Part shown: positions 35,538-47,626 of the stretch, in pieces
Position numbering within the stretch: position 1 is the first letter of the stretch
Layout of the letters: every line of letters starts with the position of its first letter
From: Siphonodentalium dalli
Taxonomy: Eukaryota; Mollusca; Scaphopoda; Gadilida; Siphonodentaliidae
Direction: 5' to 3'
Assembly (NCBI GenBank): GCA_032622095.1
Contig: CP136061.1
Location: 189,168,369-189,232,368, forward strand
DNA length: 64,000 nucleotides
Translations under genes and position numbers: made by a program
The notes under the pieces: model-generated
What the model was told of the DNA's origin: nothing
Database searches by the model: none
The model's input: the letters and a program-made list of their open reading frames with translations, nothing else

Positions 35538-36330
35538 TAGCTCACCTGAGACGAAGTCTCCGGTGGAGCTATAGTCAGCACTCCTCGTCCATCCGTCCGT
35601 CCATCCGTCCGTCAACAATTCTTTGAACATCTTCTTAAGTTCCATTGGACCGAATTGGTTCATATTTGGTGTGGATGTTTCCTAGGTGACTCTCATTCAG
35701 ATTTGTTCAAATGAGGTCACTGTGTCAAATAGTTGCGAAAGCAGGGCCACAACTCTATTCCTTGATAGTAATTCTTAGAACGACTTCTTTTCCAGAACCA
35801 TAAGGCCTAATGGGTTCATATTTGGTGTGGATGTTCCCTAGGTGACTCACATTCAGATTTGTTCAAATGAGGTCACCAGGTTGATTAGTTGAGAAACCAG
35901 GGCCATAACTCTTTCCCTCCATATTAATTCTTTTAAACATCTTATCAAATACCATCAGGCCAATTGGGTTCATATTTGGTATGAAGGATCCTTGGTTGAC
36001 TGGGGTTCAGATTTGTTGAAATGAGGTCACTGGGTCAAATGTGGGTGGGGCCAGGGACATAACTCAAAAAAAATTCATTTCAGATTAAACTCTTTAACCA
36101 AAAAAGAAAAGAATAGAAAAGAAATGATATATTAAAAAATAAAAGAATATTTAAAAAAAACTGGAATTGTTTTTTTTATTAAAATATTTAAAAAAAATTG
36201 TATTTAACTCCATGGTCAATTATATATATATATTGTTTAACATTTTTTGAAAATTGAAAAACTAATGCCATTACATTTCTGAAGGTTGTGCCCCCTGGCC
36301 CTTCACTCAAGTGCACTGCTTCTGCCACCC
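35538..36330 (+). repeat. HINE-like TAGCTCACCTGAGAC family, 5' part
   Basis: A complete 5' hairpin (TAGCTCACCTGAGAC with GTCTCCGGTGGAGCTA) and a CCGT/CCAT core, then three units with AGATTTGTTCAAATGAGGTC. The 3' part probably resumes at 37285 after the foldback cluster. Confidence 0.78.
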
Positions 36331-36538
36331 TGGCCCAGTCCCAAAAATAAAATTTACTCAATTTCTTGACAGAATCATTAATAAGAAGCATTTACTTTGG
36401 CTGTAACTGTATATATGCTGGGTATGCCGACACAATCATGTCAATCTTGATATGTTTATAAACATTCCTTGCAGATCTGCTAGAAGTCATTAATTCCCAT
36501 TCATTCATGTATTGTTCATATCAGGACTAATGTCATTT

Positions 36539-36631
36539 GCAGAATGAGGTCCCCAGAGGGTGAATTTAGTGATACTATCCCGCACAGCGGCCTAGCATTA
36601 CCAAATTCACCCTCTGGAGACCTCATTCTGC
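36539..36631. repeat. 93-bp foldback hairpin, copy 1
   Basis: Arms of about 40 bp: GCAGAATGAGGTCCCCAGAG on the left, and its complement ending CTCATTCTGC on the right, around a CGCACAGCGG centre. The pairing is close to complete. Confidence 0.85.
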
Positions 36632-36831
36632 TTAGGCCTCATCTTCTGGGAAGTATCTATAGTATAAAATTAACATTGTTGTTAGTTACATTTCCTTTCT
36701 AGGAAGTTTCTATATCCCCTAATTTGCAGAAGATAAATTTATAATTGAGGTGCCCAATGGGTGAACATCACCAACTTCAACTGGGGAACTTCAATCTTAT
36801 CCTAGGTCTGCCATAGAGGTTGGGGGCCTTA

Positions 36832-36924
36832 GCAGAATGAGGTCCCCAGATGGTGAATTTAGTGATGCTAGCCCGCTGTGCAGGATAGCGTCACTAAATT
36901 CACCCTCTGAGGACCTCATTCTGC
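36832..36924. repeat. 93-bp foldback hairpin, copy 2 (opposite orientation)
   Basis: Same arms, with a CCCGCTGTGCAGG centre. The flanks (GGCCTTA left, AAATGACA right) are the reverse complements of those of copy 1, so this copy and its flanks are inverted. Confidence 0.85.
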
Positions 36925-37017
36925 AAATGACAGACACACTATCACTATTTCAAGGCTTGATTGTATAATACATTGTGTTGCTTGAGGCCAGACATGCACA
37001 ATATAGGAATAGACATG

Positions 37018-37282
37018 CTTTTAGTGATGCTATCCCACACAGCGGGCTAGATTCACCAAATTCACCATCTGGAGATCTCATTCTGCTTAGGCCTCATCTT
37101 CTGGGAAGTATCTATAGTATCAAATTTACATTGTTGTTAGTTAAATTTCCCTTCTAGGAAGTTTCTATATCCCCTAGGAAGTTTCTATATCCCCTAATTT
37201 GCAGAAGATAAAATTCATAAATGAGGTGCCCAATGGGTGAATATCACCAACTTCAACTGGGGAACTTAATTCTTATCCTTAT
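37018..37282. repeat. Direct duplicate of 36570-36805, half hairpin
   Basis: It repeats the right hairpin arm and downstream text (TTAGGCCTCATCTTCTGGG, GTTTCTATATCCCCTA, CAACTTCAACTGGGGAAC). A 19-bp phrase CTAGGAAGTTTCTATATCC is itself doubled. Related half-hairpins lie at 28744-28835 and 38612-38694. Confidence 0.75.
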
Positions 37283-37284
37283 CA

Positions 37285-37772
37285 GATTTGTGAAAATGGG
37301 ATCACAAAGTCAAATAAGGGCAGAGCAAGAGACTTAACTATTTCACTACATCTTAAAATATGTTTGCAAGAACTAGTTGGCTTATATAGAATGGAATATT
37401 CTTCCTTGACTGCAATTCAGATTTCTTTTAAATGGGGTCACCTGGTCAAATAGGGGCCAAGCGAAGGACAGTGGTGGAGGTGATCAGTAGTGTACAGATG
37501 GCAATTTCAAGGTGGATTTTCACCAAAATACATACTTGAAGTCTCTCTAGCCACATATCCTGTTTAAATCTACTTCTTTTAAAGTGATTATGAAAAGGGC
37601 TGACTGTTTTGGTCTCCAGAGTCCCAGTCTTATCAGTCTTTGCAGTCTGGTGAGCGACCCCACAGTCATTGACTGTCTTGTTTTCTTCATAATTTGGTTT
37701 CTGACCTGCCTATATTTCAAGTTTCACCATGTGGCTATCCCATCACACGTGGTGCAACCTCTTGTTTTTTTT
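37285..37772 (+). repeat. TAGCTCACCTGAGAC family, 3' part
   Basis: Units with TCAAATAGGGGC(C/A) and a 190-bp 3' block shared with 41517-41706 (AGTGATTATGAAAAG, GTCTGGTGAGCGACCCCACA). It ends with the hairpin CACACGTGGTG and CAACCTCTTGTT. Confidence 0.7.
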
Positions 37773-38034
37773 TGGTCATTAGCAAGAAAAATAAGTGGCC
37801 GCAGAGACTCCAGACAATATGGTGTCCATATATACATATCAATATTACGACAAAAAGTTGAAATTAGTATGTGAAAATAATTAATACATCTGCATTCAAA
37901 GAAATCAAGATATTAAAGACTAAAATCTTTACTTTCGCATGGGTTTTCTTTTGTAACATCATACCCCCCGGTATATTGTGGCATTTCAATGTTGTGTGTA
38001 TGTGTCCATAAACTCAGATATTTGAGAATGTTTT

Positions 38035-38215
38035 GTGACTGATGGGACATAATTTACATGGCTACATTTAAAACAATTGAATGTATTTGTATTGGATAAC
38101 ATAATTTCTTATATTAATGTTCCATTGTGAATGTAGGAAAACAAAAGTTAGTATTAGTATCTCAATAGTTTGTGTGTACCACAACATTATGAACACAAAA
38201 CGTGACTGATGGGAC
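38035..38215 (+). repeat. Two further GTGACTGATGGGAC motifs
   Basis: Exact copies at 38035-38048 and 38202-38215, 167 bp apart, in otherwise unrelated AT-rich sequence. Confidence 0.8.
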
Positions 38216-39014
38216 CAACCAATGGGAAGTAAATTCTGGGTGAATATTTCGGGTGAAATTTTATGGGAAAGTATATACCTTAATGATTGTCAGTAATGTT
38301 TCCATATTCAAATACAAATGAAGTAATAAGTAACCTATATATTGTCAGTTAGTTAAAAATCCACAATGCACAAAAAATTGGTAAAATCCATCAGTTTTTT
38401 GCCTGAAAAAAAATGGTAGAGATGTTCTTTATCATAACTTAGGATTGGTGGCAGTTATTGAGAAAATTAAAAAAGATTAATAAATTTGGGTATCTAACCA
38501 TTCCACTGAGTAATACAGTGATAAATTTAGAAGCATTCAAAATTTTCACAAAAATGCAACTTTCTGCTGGAAATGACCCCATAGCAGTTGATGATTAAGT
38601 AAGTTTGGATTCCCAGATGGTGAATTTGGTGATGCTAGCCCACCTTACAGAATAGCATCACTACATTCCCCTTTTGGGACCTCAGACACACTTAATTCAC
38701 GCTTGGCTGTTCCAATATTATTTTCCTTGGTGGCATGTTTAGAGCTGTTCCAATTGGGTCCTTTTTGGAAAATCAATTAACTTCAACTCTTAAAAGTGAA
38801 TGTTTAAAATTATTAGATGGACAGATATCAGAGATAGGGATTCATGTTTTTTCAAATAGGGGCAGAGGTATAAGAGAATTAGCTCTGCCCCACCCACATA
38901 ACCTGTATCTATGATGTACGCTACTGGTATAATAAGATAATGTCATATTCTTGCAGGGATGTCCCCACAGTGTTGGGGGGTGATTTACAGATTTGTTCAA
39001 TGAAATGTAATTTT

Positions 39015-41706
39015 TAAGCTCGCCTGAGACGAAGCTTTTGTCATCACTTCTCATCTGTCTCCTGTTCATCTGTCTGTCCATCCATCGATTTGTCAACAAT
39101 TCTTTGAACATCTTCTCTAGATCACAAGACTGAATGGATTCATATTTGGTGTGGATGTTCCCTTGGTGACTCACATTCAGTTTTGTTCAAATGAAGTCAC
39201 TCTGTCGAAGCCAGGGCCATAACTCTTGCCCTCCATAGTAATTCTTAAAAACGACTTCTTATGTACCATCAGTTTGAATGGGTTCATATTTAGTATGAAG
39301 GATCATTGGGTGACTGGAGTTCAGATTTGTTCAAATGGGTCACTTGTTTTAAATGGGGTTTCAAATTTATTCAGATGGGGTCACCAGATTAAATAGGGTG
39401 GGACCAGGGACATAACTGTATGTCTCTATGCTAAGGCCAAAAAAAAAAAACATGTCTGTTTCCGATAACATGGGGAAAATTTTCCAGGTAGGCAGGCAGG
39501 GTTTTTTTTTTTTTTACACTATTTTTTTTTTTTAACCGGCCATTTGAAAGTGATAAAATAGTGTAGTACACCTTTTTAACATGTATTATAAAATTGGCAT
39601 GCTTTTATACATGCTAACTGGTAATATATTATGCAGCTTGCTGGACTATTATGTCATGTATTAGGTGTTAAAGATATTTTCTAGCTCTAGTATGTGCTCC
39701 AGTGTGAAAATTCAATGTATTAGGCTATGGCCATGGGTTTAGAGTTATTCCTCTTACATACATGTAGTCCATACATCTACCAGCCCACAATGCAACAGTA
39801 GCATCTGATACCTTTATTTACAAATTACATGTGACCAGAACAATGTTACTGACTGTTCTTGGATATGCAGGAATAAACATGTTTTGTTCCAATCTTCCCC
39901 TGAATATCTCTGGTGTAGATTGGGCCTGAGGTTACACATTTTATGCCATTCTATTCATCACTGCCGACACAATTTTACAGGTGTTGGTGTTGACAGAGAT
40001 CGTTTTATGGAATAAATACTTGCCTTTTCAATAAAACCTATTGTATTTTCATCCCCTCTTATTTCTCTTCATAGATGATCATTATTTTTCAGTGACAACT
40101 TGTCCATATTACCAAAGCACTAACTAGTATTGTGGTTTAAAGTCACCTATTTCCGACTTATTTTGTTTCAATCCCGGAAAGTTTTAAATAGCAGAATTGA
40201 TTACCTGCCAACTTTCAGTGTAATTAACAGCAAGTTATAAAATAATCCTTACATGCAGTACATGTATGCACATCAGATGATCAGAAATGTGTGTTTAATA
40301 CTTTCATACAGTGCGAGTTGTTTCTTCAGTGGTATCTGCTGCTTGGTCGGAAAACATCAAAGAGAGTCTGTCGTAAATAGTTACAGAGTTTATTCTCGTG
40401 ACCCACTGATGCGTTTGGTTGGTGACACAGTGACCCAGTTGTTGTGTCATTCATAACAGACAGTTGTTTATTTAAAGTGGGTTAAAATCGGGTTTATGTG
40501 AATATTCAAGGATGCCTATGCATTTTAATCTTTGATGACGATTTCGTCTTGTCAATGGTGATGGTGATTTCGGCTTTTGATGACGCTAATTTCCAGGATT
40601 GATAACGTAATACGGACTGTCATTTTCCCGCCAAAAACGCACATGCTTTTCACTGTTTAATTTTGTCACGAACAGATGGTCTTTCAGGCAAGTTTTGCCC
40701 CCAATTAGGCGAAGGAAGTTAAGGGAGCTACCGGTATAATTAATACAATGTACTTTTTAAAATACACAGCAGTGTACACAGCCCACAAAAGACGGGGGAT
40801 TTCCGTAGTGACTGTCAGGGTAGAGTTTGATTTACGCGACGGTATTCACTGCGTAGCATGGCCGACCTATAGTTGTCTTATTTTGTATCAAGAATGCGCC
40901 ATCGCGCACATGGCTTACACATGCGTCAGGTGTGTATGCGATTGGTGGTTAGTTCTGCTGTTGGTATTGGGGGAAACCATAGCCATTAACTCAGACAGAC
41001 GGGTTACTATGGACTTCGTGAAAATTAAAAAAAAAAATTGAGGCTGGCAAGAAAATCTCAGCCAGGCCGGGTACCGGAAACAGACGTTTTTTTTTTTGGC
41101 CTAATACTTAAAATGTCTTCTCAAGAGAGGTTGGACTATTTAGCTTACATATAGTATGGAGGATCCTTAGTGACTGAGATTCATCTTTGTTAACATGATT
41201 CAACCTGTTAAGAAATGACGGGGCTATGGGGACTTAACACTTTTGTGTCTAATAAAATCATTAAAATACAAAATGCATTATAACATCTACCTTGGAACTA
41301 TCTGACTGATTAATCTGACATACATATAGTGTTTTTGGGTCCATGGATAATTGGGCTTCAAACATGTCTAAATAGTTTTATAAAAAGGCGCTTGTGAGAT
41401 TGGAAATTTCCAACAATTGAGAAAGTTTGTGAGATGTCGGTTGTGAAATTCCAACCTAAGACTTGAGAGTCTGGAGCCCAGTCAGGAAGGGACATGACCT
41501 AGAGGAGGGAGGGCATGATCAGTAGTGTACAGTTGGTAATTTAAAAGTAGGTATTCCCCGATCTACATACATGAAGCCTCTCTATCCACATATCCTGTTT
41601 AGATCTACTTCTTTTAAAGTGATTATGAAAAGTTCTGACTGTTATGGTCTCCAGAGTCCCAGTCTTTGCAGTCTGGTGAGCGACCCCACAGTCTTTGACT
41701 GTCTTG
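39015..41706 (+). repeat. TAGCTCACCTGAGAC family, split by a 1.7-kb element
   Basis: The 5' part (39015-39434) has a worn hairpin (AAGCTCGCCTGAGAC) and body units. The 3' part (41102-41706) resumes after the nested element and ends with the 190-bp block also found at 37490-37680. Confidence 0.7.
39435..41101. mobile_element. Harbinger-like non-autonomous element, 1667 bp
   Basis: The left end GGCCA(n)..GTCTGTTTCCG and the right end read inward GGCCA(n)..GTCTGTTTCCG agree apart from a 2-base indel after the A run. The 3-bp duplication TAA (39432-39434, 41102-41104) fits PIF/Harbinger. Two short frames (40253-40456 and 40748-41041) show no transposase similarity that I can recognise. Confidence 0.75.
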
Positions 41707-41929
41707 TTGGGATTCTGTCCATGTTTTTTAACTGAAACGGACTGAACGTTGAAACTGAACTGAAATGGGTCATATTATGTGGCTACTCTGGCCCATTAGC
41801 ATCAATTGATTAACTTATGAACTATTTTGTCAGGAAAACCGTTTTCTTCACATTGCATATAAAACGCAATTAATGTGGAGAACACTCGGATATTACTTCT
41901 ATCGATTAACATTTCCTTGAGTTATTGTG

Positions 41930-43429
41930 GAAAGCGATAGTCACACAAAGGTGCACCAGTACAAACCACACATGAGCATGCAGACATTCCATATATACAT
42001 GAACACCACATAAATGGCCATGTGCCACTCGCTGTATAGACATACACATTACCATACAGCCACACTTGGGTTTACCTATATACCAACGCATGGCCCTATA
42101 GCCGTGAATAACCATGCAGACACACCCGGTATACACCTACACCTCACACGACCTATATAAATACTCACTACATACACGAACACAAAGTAACGTCTTCAGT
42201 CTTGTATACCTATTCGCCCCACCATAGGCCGTACAGTCGTCACTCCATGTATATTTATTTACCACTTGCATAGCTATATAGCCACTAAAGATATACATAT
42301 ACACCCACCGATGACCATACAGTAACTCCTGGTATACCTGTTCGCTACATCCATGGTCATACATCACTTCTTGTATACATATTTGCCTCACCAGTGGTCA
42401 TACAGTCTCACTCCCTGTATATATACATATTTGCGACACCCGTGGCCATATAGCCACCCAAGATATACATATACACCAACCCAAAACCATAGAGTCACTC
42501 CATGTATATACATAATTATAGACCTCACCAATGGCCTTACATCCCTTCTAGATATACCAATGTCCCGTACCGCACACACGGCCATTCATACACCCCAGAC
42601 TTGCGTATACACCTGACCCATGACAATTCAGCCTCTCGCTGTATACGCATAAACTACATACGTGATCATAGTCACTCCTTGTATATCAATTCACCCCAAC
42701 ATTAATTTTGCCATACTGTCAATCCCTATATACATATTGGCCGTACCATGACCATATAGTCACTCATGATATACATATACACCTCACCCATGACCACAGC
42801 GTCACTCCAGTTGTATATATATACCTCATCAATGGCCACACAGCCCTTCTAGATGTACCAATACCCCGCAAACACGGCCATTCGTACACTTCAGACTTGC
42901 ATATACAGCTCAACCGTGACAATTCAGCCACTCGCTTTATACTTATACACCATTTCCATGAGCATTGAGCTATTCACTGTATGCTTGTATACACCACCAA
43001 TGACAATACAATAGGCCCTACATATCCACATATGCATCCCACATATCACCATGAGGTCACTCTCTATATACACTAGCCGCCAGTGGCCATCAAAGTGTAC
43101 TCCAGGTATGCATATACACTTCAATAATGACCGTGCAGTCATTCCATGCACACATGTATATACACATTGCCCATAACCATACAACAACACCCTGTTTATA
43201 CATACACCCATCCATTACCATACATCCAACATATGTATACATATACACCCAACCATGACAATACAGCCACCCAATGTACACCTGTACAGCCCACTCTTGA
43301 CCACTCACTCCATGTATACATACAGGACAGTGTAGCTGCTCTCGTTATGCTCACACACCACTTCAATGACCAGAGCCACTCACTGTAAACATGTTCACCT
43401 CACACATCACCATACAGCTACTCCTTATA
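41930..43429. repeat. Degenerate 40-42 bp minisatellite
   Basis: The unit is roughly CCATGTATACATATNCACC, then TCACCCATGACCATACAGTC. More than thirty diverged units occur; a short remainder (46053-46190) lies beyond the nested element. Frames through it on both strands are by-products. Confidence 0.88.
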
Positions 43430-44900
43430 TGGGTCAATATTGAAAAAGGTGCAAAATGGTGTTACTTGGGTTGACATGAACACATGTCAGTTAGCACACT
43501 AATAACCTGGAATAATTGTATTTATTTGTGATGGTGGTATCAACGGGGGTTACTTAAAATTGTTATAAGTGAACTTATTGAGATTCCAAATTTATTCCAA
43601 GCTCAGTATTGGAGCCGCATACCAGTTTTATTGATGTTACTGGTCATACCAACCTAATTTCATGAGAAATTCTCAAGATAAATATATAGCAAATGATAGG
43701 TATTTATTATTTTTATTTATCACAAAACTCTGCTCTTTTTTAAATAAATCACAAAAACATGTGACAAGACATCATATTTCAGATTTTTACTTGTTTTGCA
43801 CCGTTACTGATTTCTGTGTCATTGGTGTTACCATATTGATAATCCTCCTTAATAAGATGATAAGAATCAGTCTAGGATAAGATAACACCACTGGTTGGTA
43901 GAATATTTCAAGGTAATTGCTTGGAAAGTTAAAGTGGTGGCATCAACTGTTTATGTTTTTCAAAATTTATTACAGAGTTTCAAAATGTCCTTGAGTATGT
44001 TAATTGCTTGTCATTGGTGTTACCGCAATATGGTAAAAATTATGTTATAGAACAAAACAGATTTATATGCATTTTATACATTAAATGATTCTTAGAAAAG
44101 AAATTGAGAAATGGCAAACAAAATTCCTTGACTTCTATCTGAAAATTTCATTTTACCTAAAAAATGTCATTGGTGTTACCGTCATTGGTGTTACCACAAA
44201 AAGTAACACCAATGACATTACAAATATAAATCATCGTAATTTGTTCTTAAGTTGCCAATGAAATAGTCTCGAAGATATTTTCAGGGTTTTGAACCTCTAT
44301 ATACAAAACAAATCAGTTTTGTTAAAAATTGAAGAAGTGTTAAAGTTAAAATTATAAAGTGACAAGACAATTAATGTGTTAATGTCCGCCAGGGCGTGGC
44401 TTAATCTCTGTTAGGGAGGGGTGTTCACCTTGAAATTCCCCCCACCCCATTGAACTTAACCAAACTCACAAGTTTGTGTAGTTTCATTTGCATTAATTGC
44501 ACCTCCTCCCCCACTTGGGTTCTTTGATTTTCTCCCAACTGTTAACTGTTCCCTCACAAGCCTGGACAGTAGCATATTCTAAATGGATCAGTAGTCTTGT
44601 GGACATTAGTCAGGGGAGGAACATAATTCACTTGGCTATTATGAGACAATTTTGAGATCTGATCTAGGAAATTGCAAAATCCTAAAATAAAGTGGTCTAA
44701 CGGCAGGTGAATTCACGTACATATGTACACCCCAATTTGTTTTTCTTAAATTAATTAGAAGTTGTTCACTGACCGGGAACAGGAGACACTCCGGACCATG
44801 GGTTGGCCAGTGGGAGAAAATATTGAAATCTGAACATGATGGAAATTGCAAAATCCTAGCAAAATCCTAGCATATATAGACTGTCATCAATCTTTCCAAC

Positions 44901-45115
44901 CTGACACCGCCCCTGAGGTTGGAAAATTTCCAACCGAATGAACCGATGGCGCTATGTCAGTCCAAAATTTTGAGAAAAAAAAACTAGAAAAATAGGCAAA
45001 GTTCGGTCTAAATACAGCTAATTCCCCACTAATAAATTGTTGGAAAATCAAACTCCAAGTACAATTTAAACCTATTGTTGGTGTGAAATTTCCAACCACA
45101 GGGGTAATGTGTCAG
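44901..45115. mobile_element. 215-bp MITE-like inverted repeat
   Basis: CTGACACCGCCCCTGAGGTT on the left mirrors AACCACAGGGGTAATGTGTC on the right, continuing into GGAAA(A)TTTC. It is nested in the 2.6-kb element. No target duplication is evident. Confidence 0.6.
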
Positions 45116-45890
45116 AAATGAATTTTCCAACTGTATAAATCTGATTATATTGCATTCATACTGCTTGATGCAACACATGTATAGCCAATTTTTAGTGTTC
45201 ACACACCTGTGGTACTATTATTTCCCTTTTAAATGTTATGTATCTGTTATCTGTTTGAAATATTGCCCTATTGGGCAATTCCATTTTGGAGAGAAAAAAA
45301 TGCAATTTTTTTTAAAGAATTGTTCTTTTTTCTGACAATGTCCCTTTTGAAGACATTATATAAAAGGATAGAAAATTGTGAATTTTGTTATCTCCAAAAC
45401 CATTCTGAATGGTACGTCCATTACCTTGGAATCGCCATATTGTGTTTTTTAAAGGAAGGGAGAATGATTTCTAAAGAAAAATCCAAAAATGTCATTGGTG
45501 TTACCCTCATGTCATTGGTGTTACCGTAATAAAATGTATCTCCTAAGAAAACCAGTGAGGATTGTTTCTCTCCTTTTTCTGCCACAGGTAGAGACAAATA
45601 GACTTTATCTCCTACCTATAGTTTGATTGGGAAATTATTCATGACCACATTATTTGCAAAAACAAACAAAGACCAAATTTATAACATTTTATCATATAAC
45701 AGCGATAACAGACCATATCTTAACATGTAGATCATTCTCCATATGTCTCATATGTGGAAGTCAGTAGGTATGACCTACCTGTTAAGCATGATGAGTTTTG
45801 GTCAGAATAACTTTTCTGTTTATAGAGCATTACACCCTTGGTTGATAGTAACACAAATGACAAACATTTGGCTCATGGTTGGTTACTTAT

Positions 45891-45906
45891 GGTTGCCATG
45901 GCAACC
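45891..45906. promoter_or_regulatory. Perfect palindromic X-box (RFX-type site)
   Basis: GGTTGCCATGGCAACC is a perfect 16-bp palindrome that contains the consensus RFX X-box GTTGCCATGGCAAC. It lies within the right part of the 2.6-kb TIR element. Binding is inferred from the motif only. Confidence 0.5.
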
Positions 45907-46457
45907 ACAGTGACATTTTAGCACTGCTGCACATGTTTCTTGTACCTGCCAACCATGTATAATGATAATGAGTATTTAACTTTCTTCAGTATTCTAGTTT
46001 CAAAATTAGTTTGTTATTTACCCGAAATGCACACTTTTGAAATATTGACCCATATACCTATACATCTCACCATGGACACCCCATCCATGACCATATAGTC
46101 ACACATTGTATAACTATTCACATCATTCATGAATACAATAATTCCATGTATACCTACTCACCTCGCCTATGACCATACAGTCAACAGACATACACACTGT
46201 ATTAAGTTGATTAGTGTTGATGCTAATGGGCCCGAATAGCCACATAATATGATCCCTCTCAGTTCCGTTTCAACATTCTGCCCATTTCCGTTCAAAAACA
46301 AGGAAGTTTTTTGGCAAAATCCATATTGCATTCCTCAAAATTAACTGTTCATGCCTCGTAGGGTACCGGGACAACCAGAATAGAACATTTAGTTGATTAG
46401 GTAGCATGTGAGTCACAATTGATTATGTATACATATACACCACAAATATACACATAT

Positions 46458-47457
46458 GTTTACCAAATTTGGTTGCCATTTTGTAAGCCATCTTGAGTAA
46501 TTTTGTCTAAAACACCTCAGTGTGACACATGTAACAATAGACATCTTTGATACCAAACATAGTTCCATTTTACTTTTAAAAAATGGCTCAAACCTGAACA
46601 GCGATATTTTCCCGATTTTGATATCAGGTTTGTGACAGAAAATTTCGAATAATTCTGGTAATTTCAGTGGTTAAAATAGTAACAAATACCCAAGGTGCAT
46701 CAGAAATGTTAGTGGTCAAGCTATATAAGACATAATAGTCAAGCGTGTGCATCACCACAACTTGTAAGCGGATGCATGGCACGCTGGGATAATAATTACC
46801 ATTTTCCATATTTTGGCAGCCATTTTGAGCCAAAATGACAATTTTGGTACCATTGAGTTCAAATATCAATAAGATATAGAATGCATCACTTACATTGCAC
46901 AGTTCTTCCCACTTCTTGATGAAATATGACTAGAATCCCAATGGGGATCTTTTGTGAAATGTTATACCGCGTTTTGTAAAATCGAATTTTTGAGTGATCG
47001 GAAGGGGTGTGGACCACACGAACAACATATTCCATTGCTCCAATGGTCAGTTAACATGCTAAATACAAAATAAAGTCACAATTCTCAACCAGTTCCAAAC
47101 CACAGAAACTTATCTTAAAGATATTAGTAAAACAAACGTAAAAAATCCACTTCCGGTTGCCATTTTGGCGGCCATCTTGGATGGTGAGTTCCAATTTTGG
47201 CACATGAAGGTGGCGTTATGTCTTAGGTTCACAAAAATGTATACATGTGTATACATATGACACGATGCTCTCACTATAATTGCATCAAGCTGACTTATAA
47301 GGAAATGGAAGCCATATTGGACGCCATCTTTAATTACAAAAAATGCTCAAAGCGGATTTTGGAAATGTTATAGAGGATATATTCCTCTTCAAAATGGTAT
47401 ACAAACCAACTTAGTCCAAATTTTTTCTAGGTCAAACCTTTTATCGACCAGACTATA
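46458..47457 (-). repeat. 1-kb repeat, right arm of the inverted pair
   Basis: Reverse-complement copy of 26622-27640, from GTTTACCAAATTTGGTTGCC to TTTATCGACCAGACTATA. It ends 169 bp before the exon w9 acceptor. Confidence 0.92.
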
Positions 47458-47626
47458 AGTCAGTTTTGTTTAAAGCAAAAACATCTGATTTGTGAAGAGA
47501 TTCTATTTACTGGGTTGAAGATAAATAATTGGTTTTGCCATTTGTTAAGTTATTGATAATTTTCACGTAACTATTTTTAATTTCATGTAGTATTTTTGTA
47601 ATGCTTTATATGACTTTTATTCCAAG

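Larger units (their letters stand above)
43430..46052. mobile_element. 2.6-kb TIR element with repeated TGTCATTGGTGTTACC
   Basis: Ends read inward TGGGTCAATATT on both sides (12 identical), flanked by TATA (43426-43429, 46053-46056), which includes a possible TA duplication. It interrupts the minisatellite. Inside, a 16-bp motif recurs six times in the + direction and once inverted. No transposase frame is visible, so it is non-autonomous; a TA/TATA target would suit a Tc1/mariner-like or related enzyme. Confidence 0.8.
41716..46314. mobile_element. Minisatellite-bearing TIR element with nested insertion
   Basis: About 105 bp at 41716-41826 and 46195-46314 are inverted copies (shared words include CATATTATGTGGCTA and GCCCATTAGCATCAA). 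Between them lies a 40-42 bp minisatellite interrupted by a 2.6-kb element. Without that insert the element is about 2.0 kb. No target duplication could be fixed. Confidence 0.7.

Noticed and set aside
41906-43388. Many Tyr/His/Thr-rich frames on both strands
   Set aside because: Produced by the 40-42 bp minisatellite.
26536-47626. Extra HUWE1 exons inside the 21-kb intron
   Set aside because: Flanking exons join cleanly in phase 0 and no frame with linker-like sequence and good splice sites was recognised; short exons cannot be ruled out.
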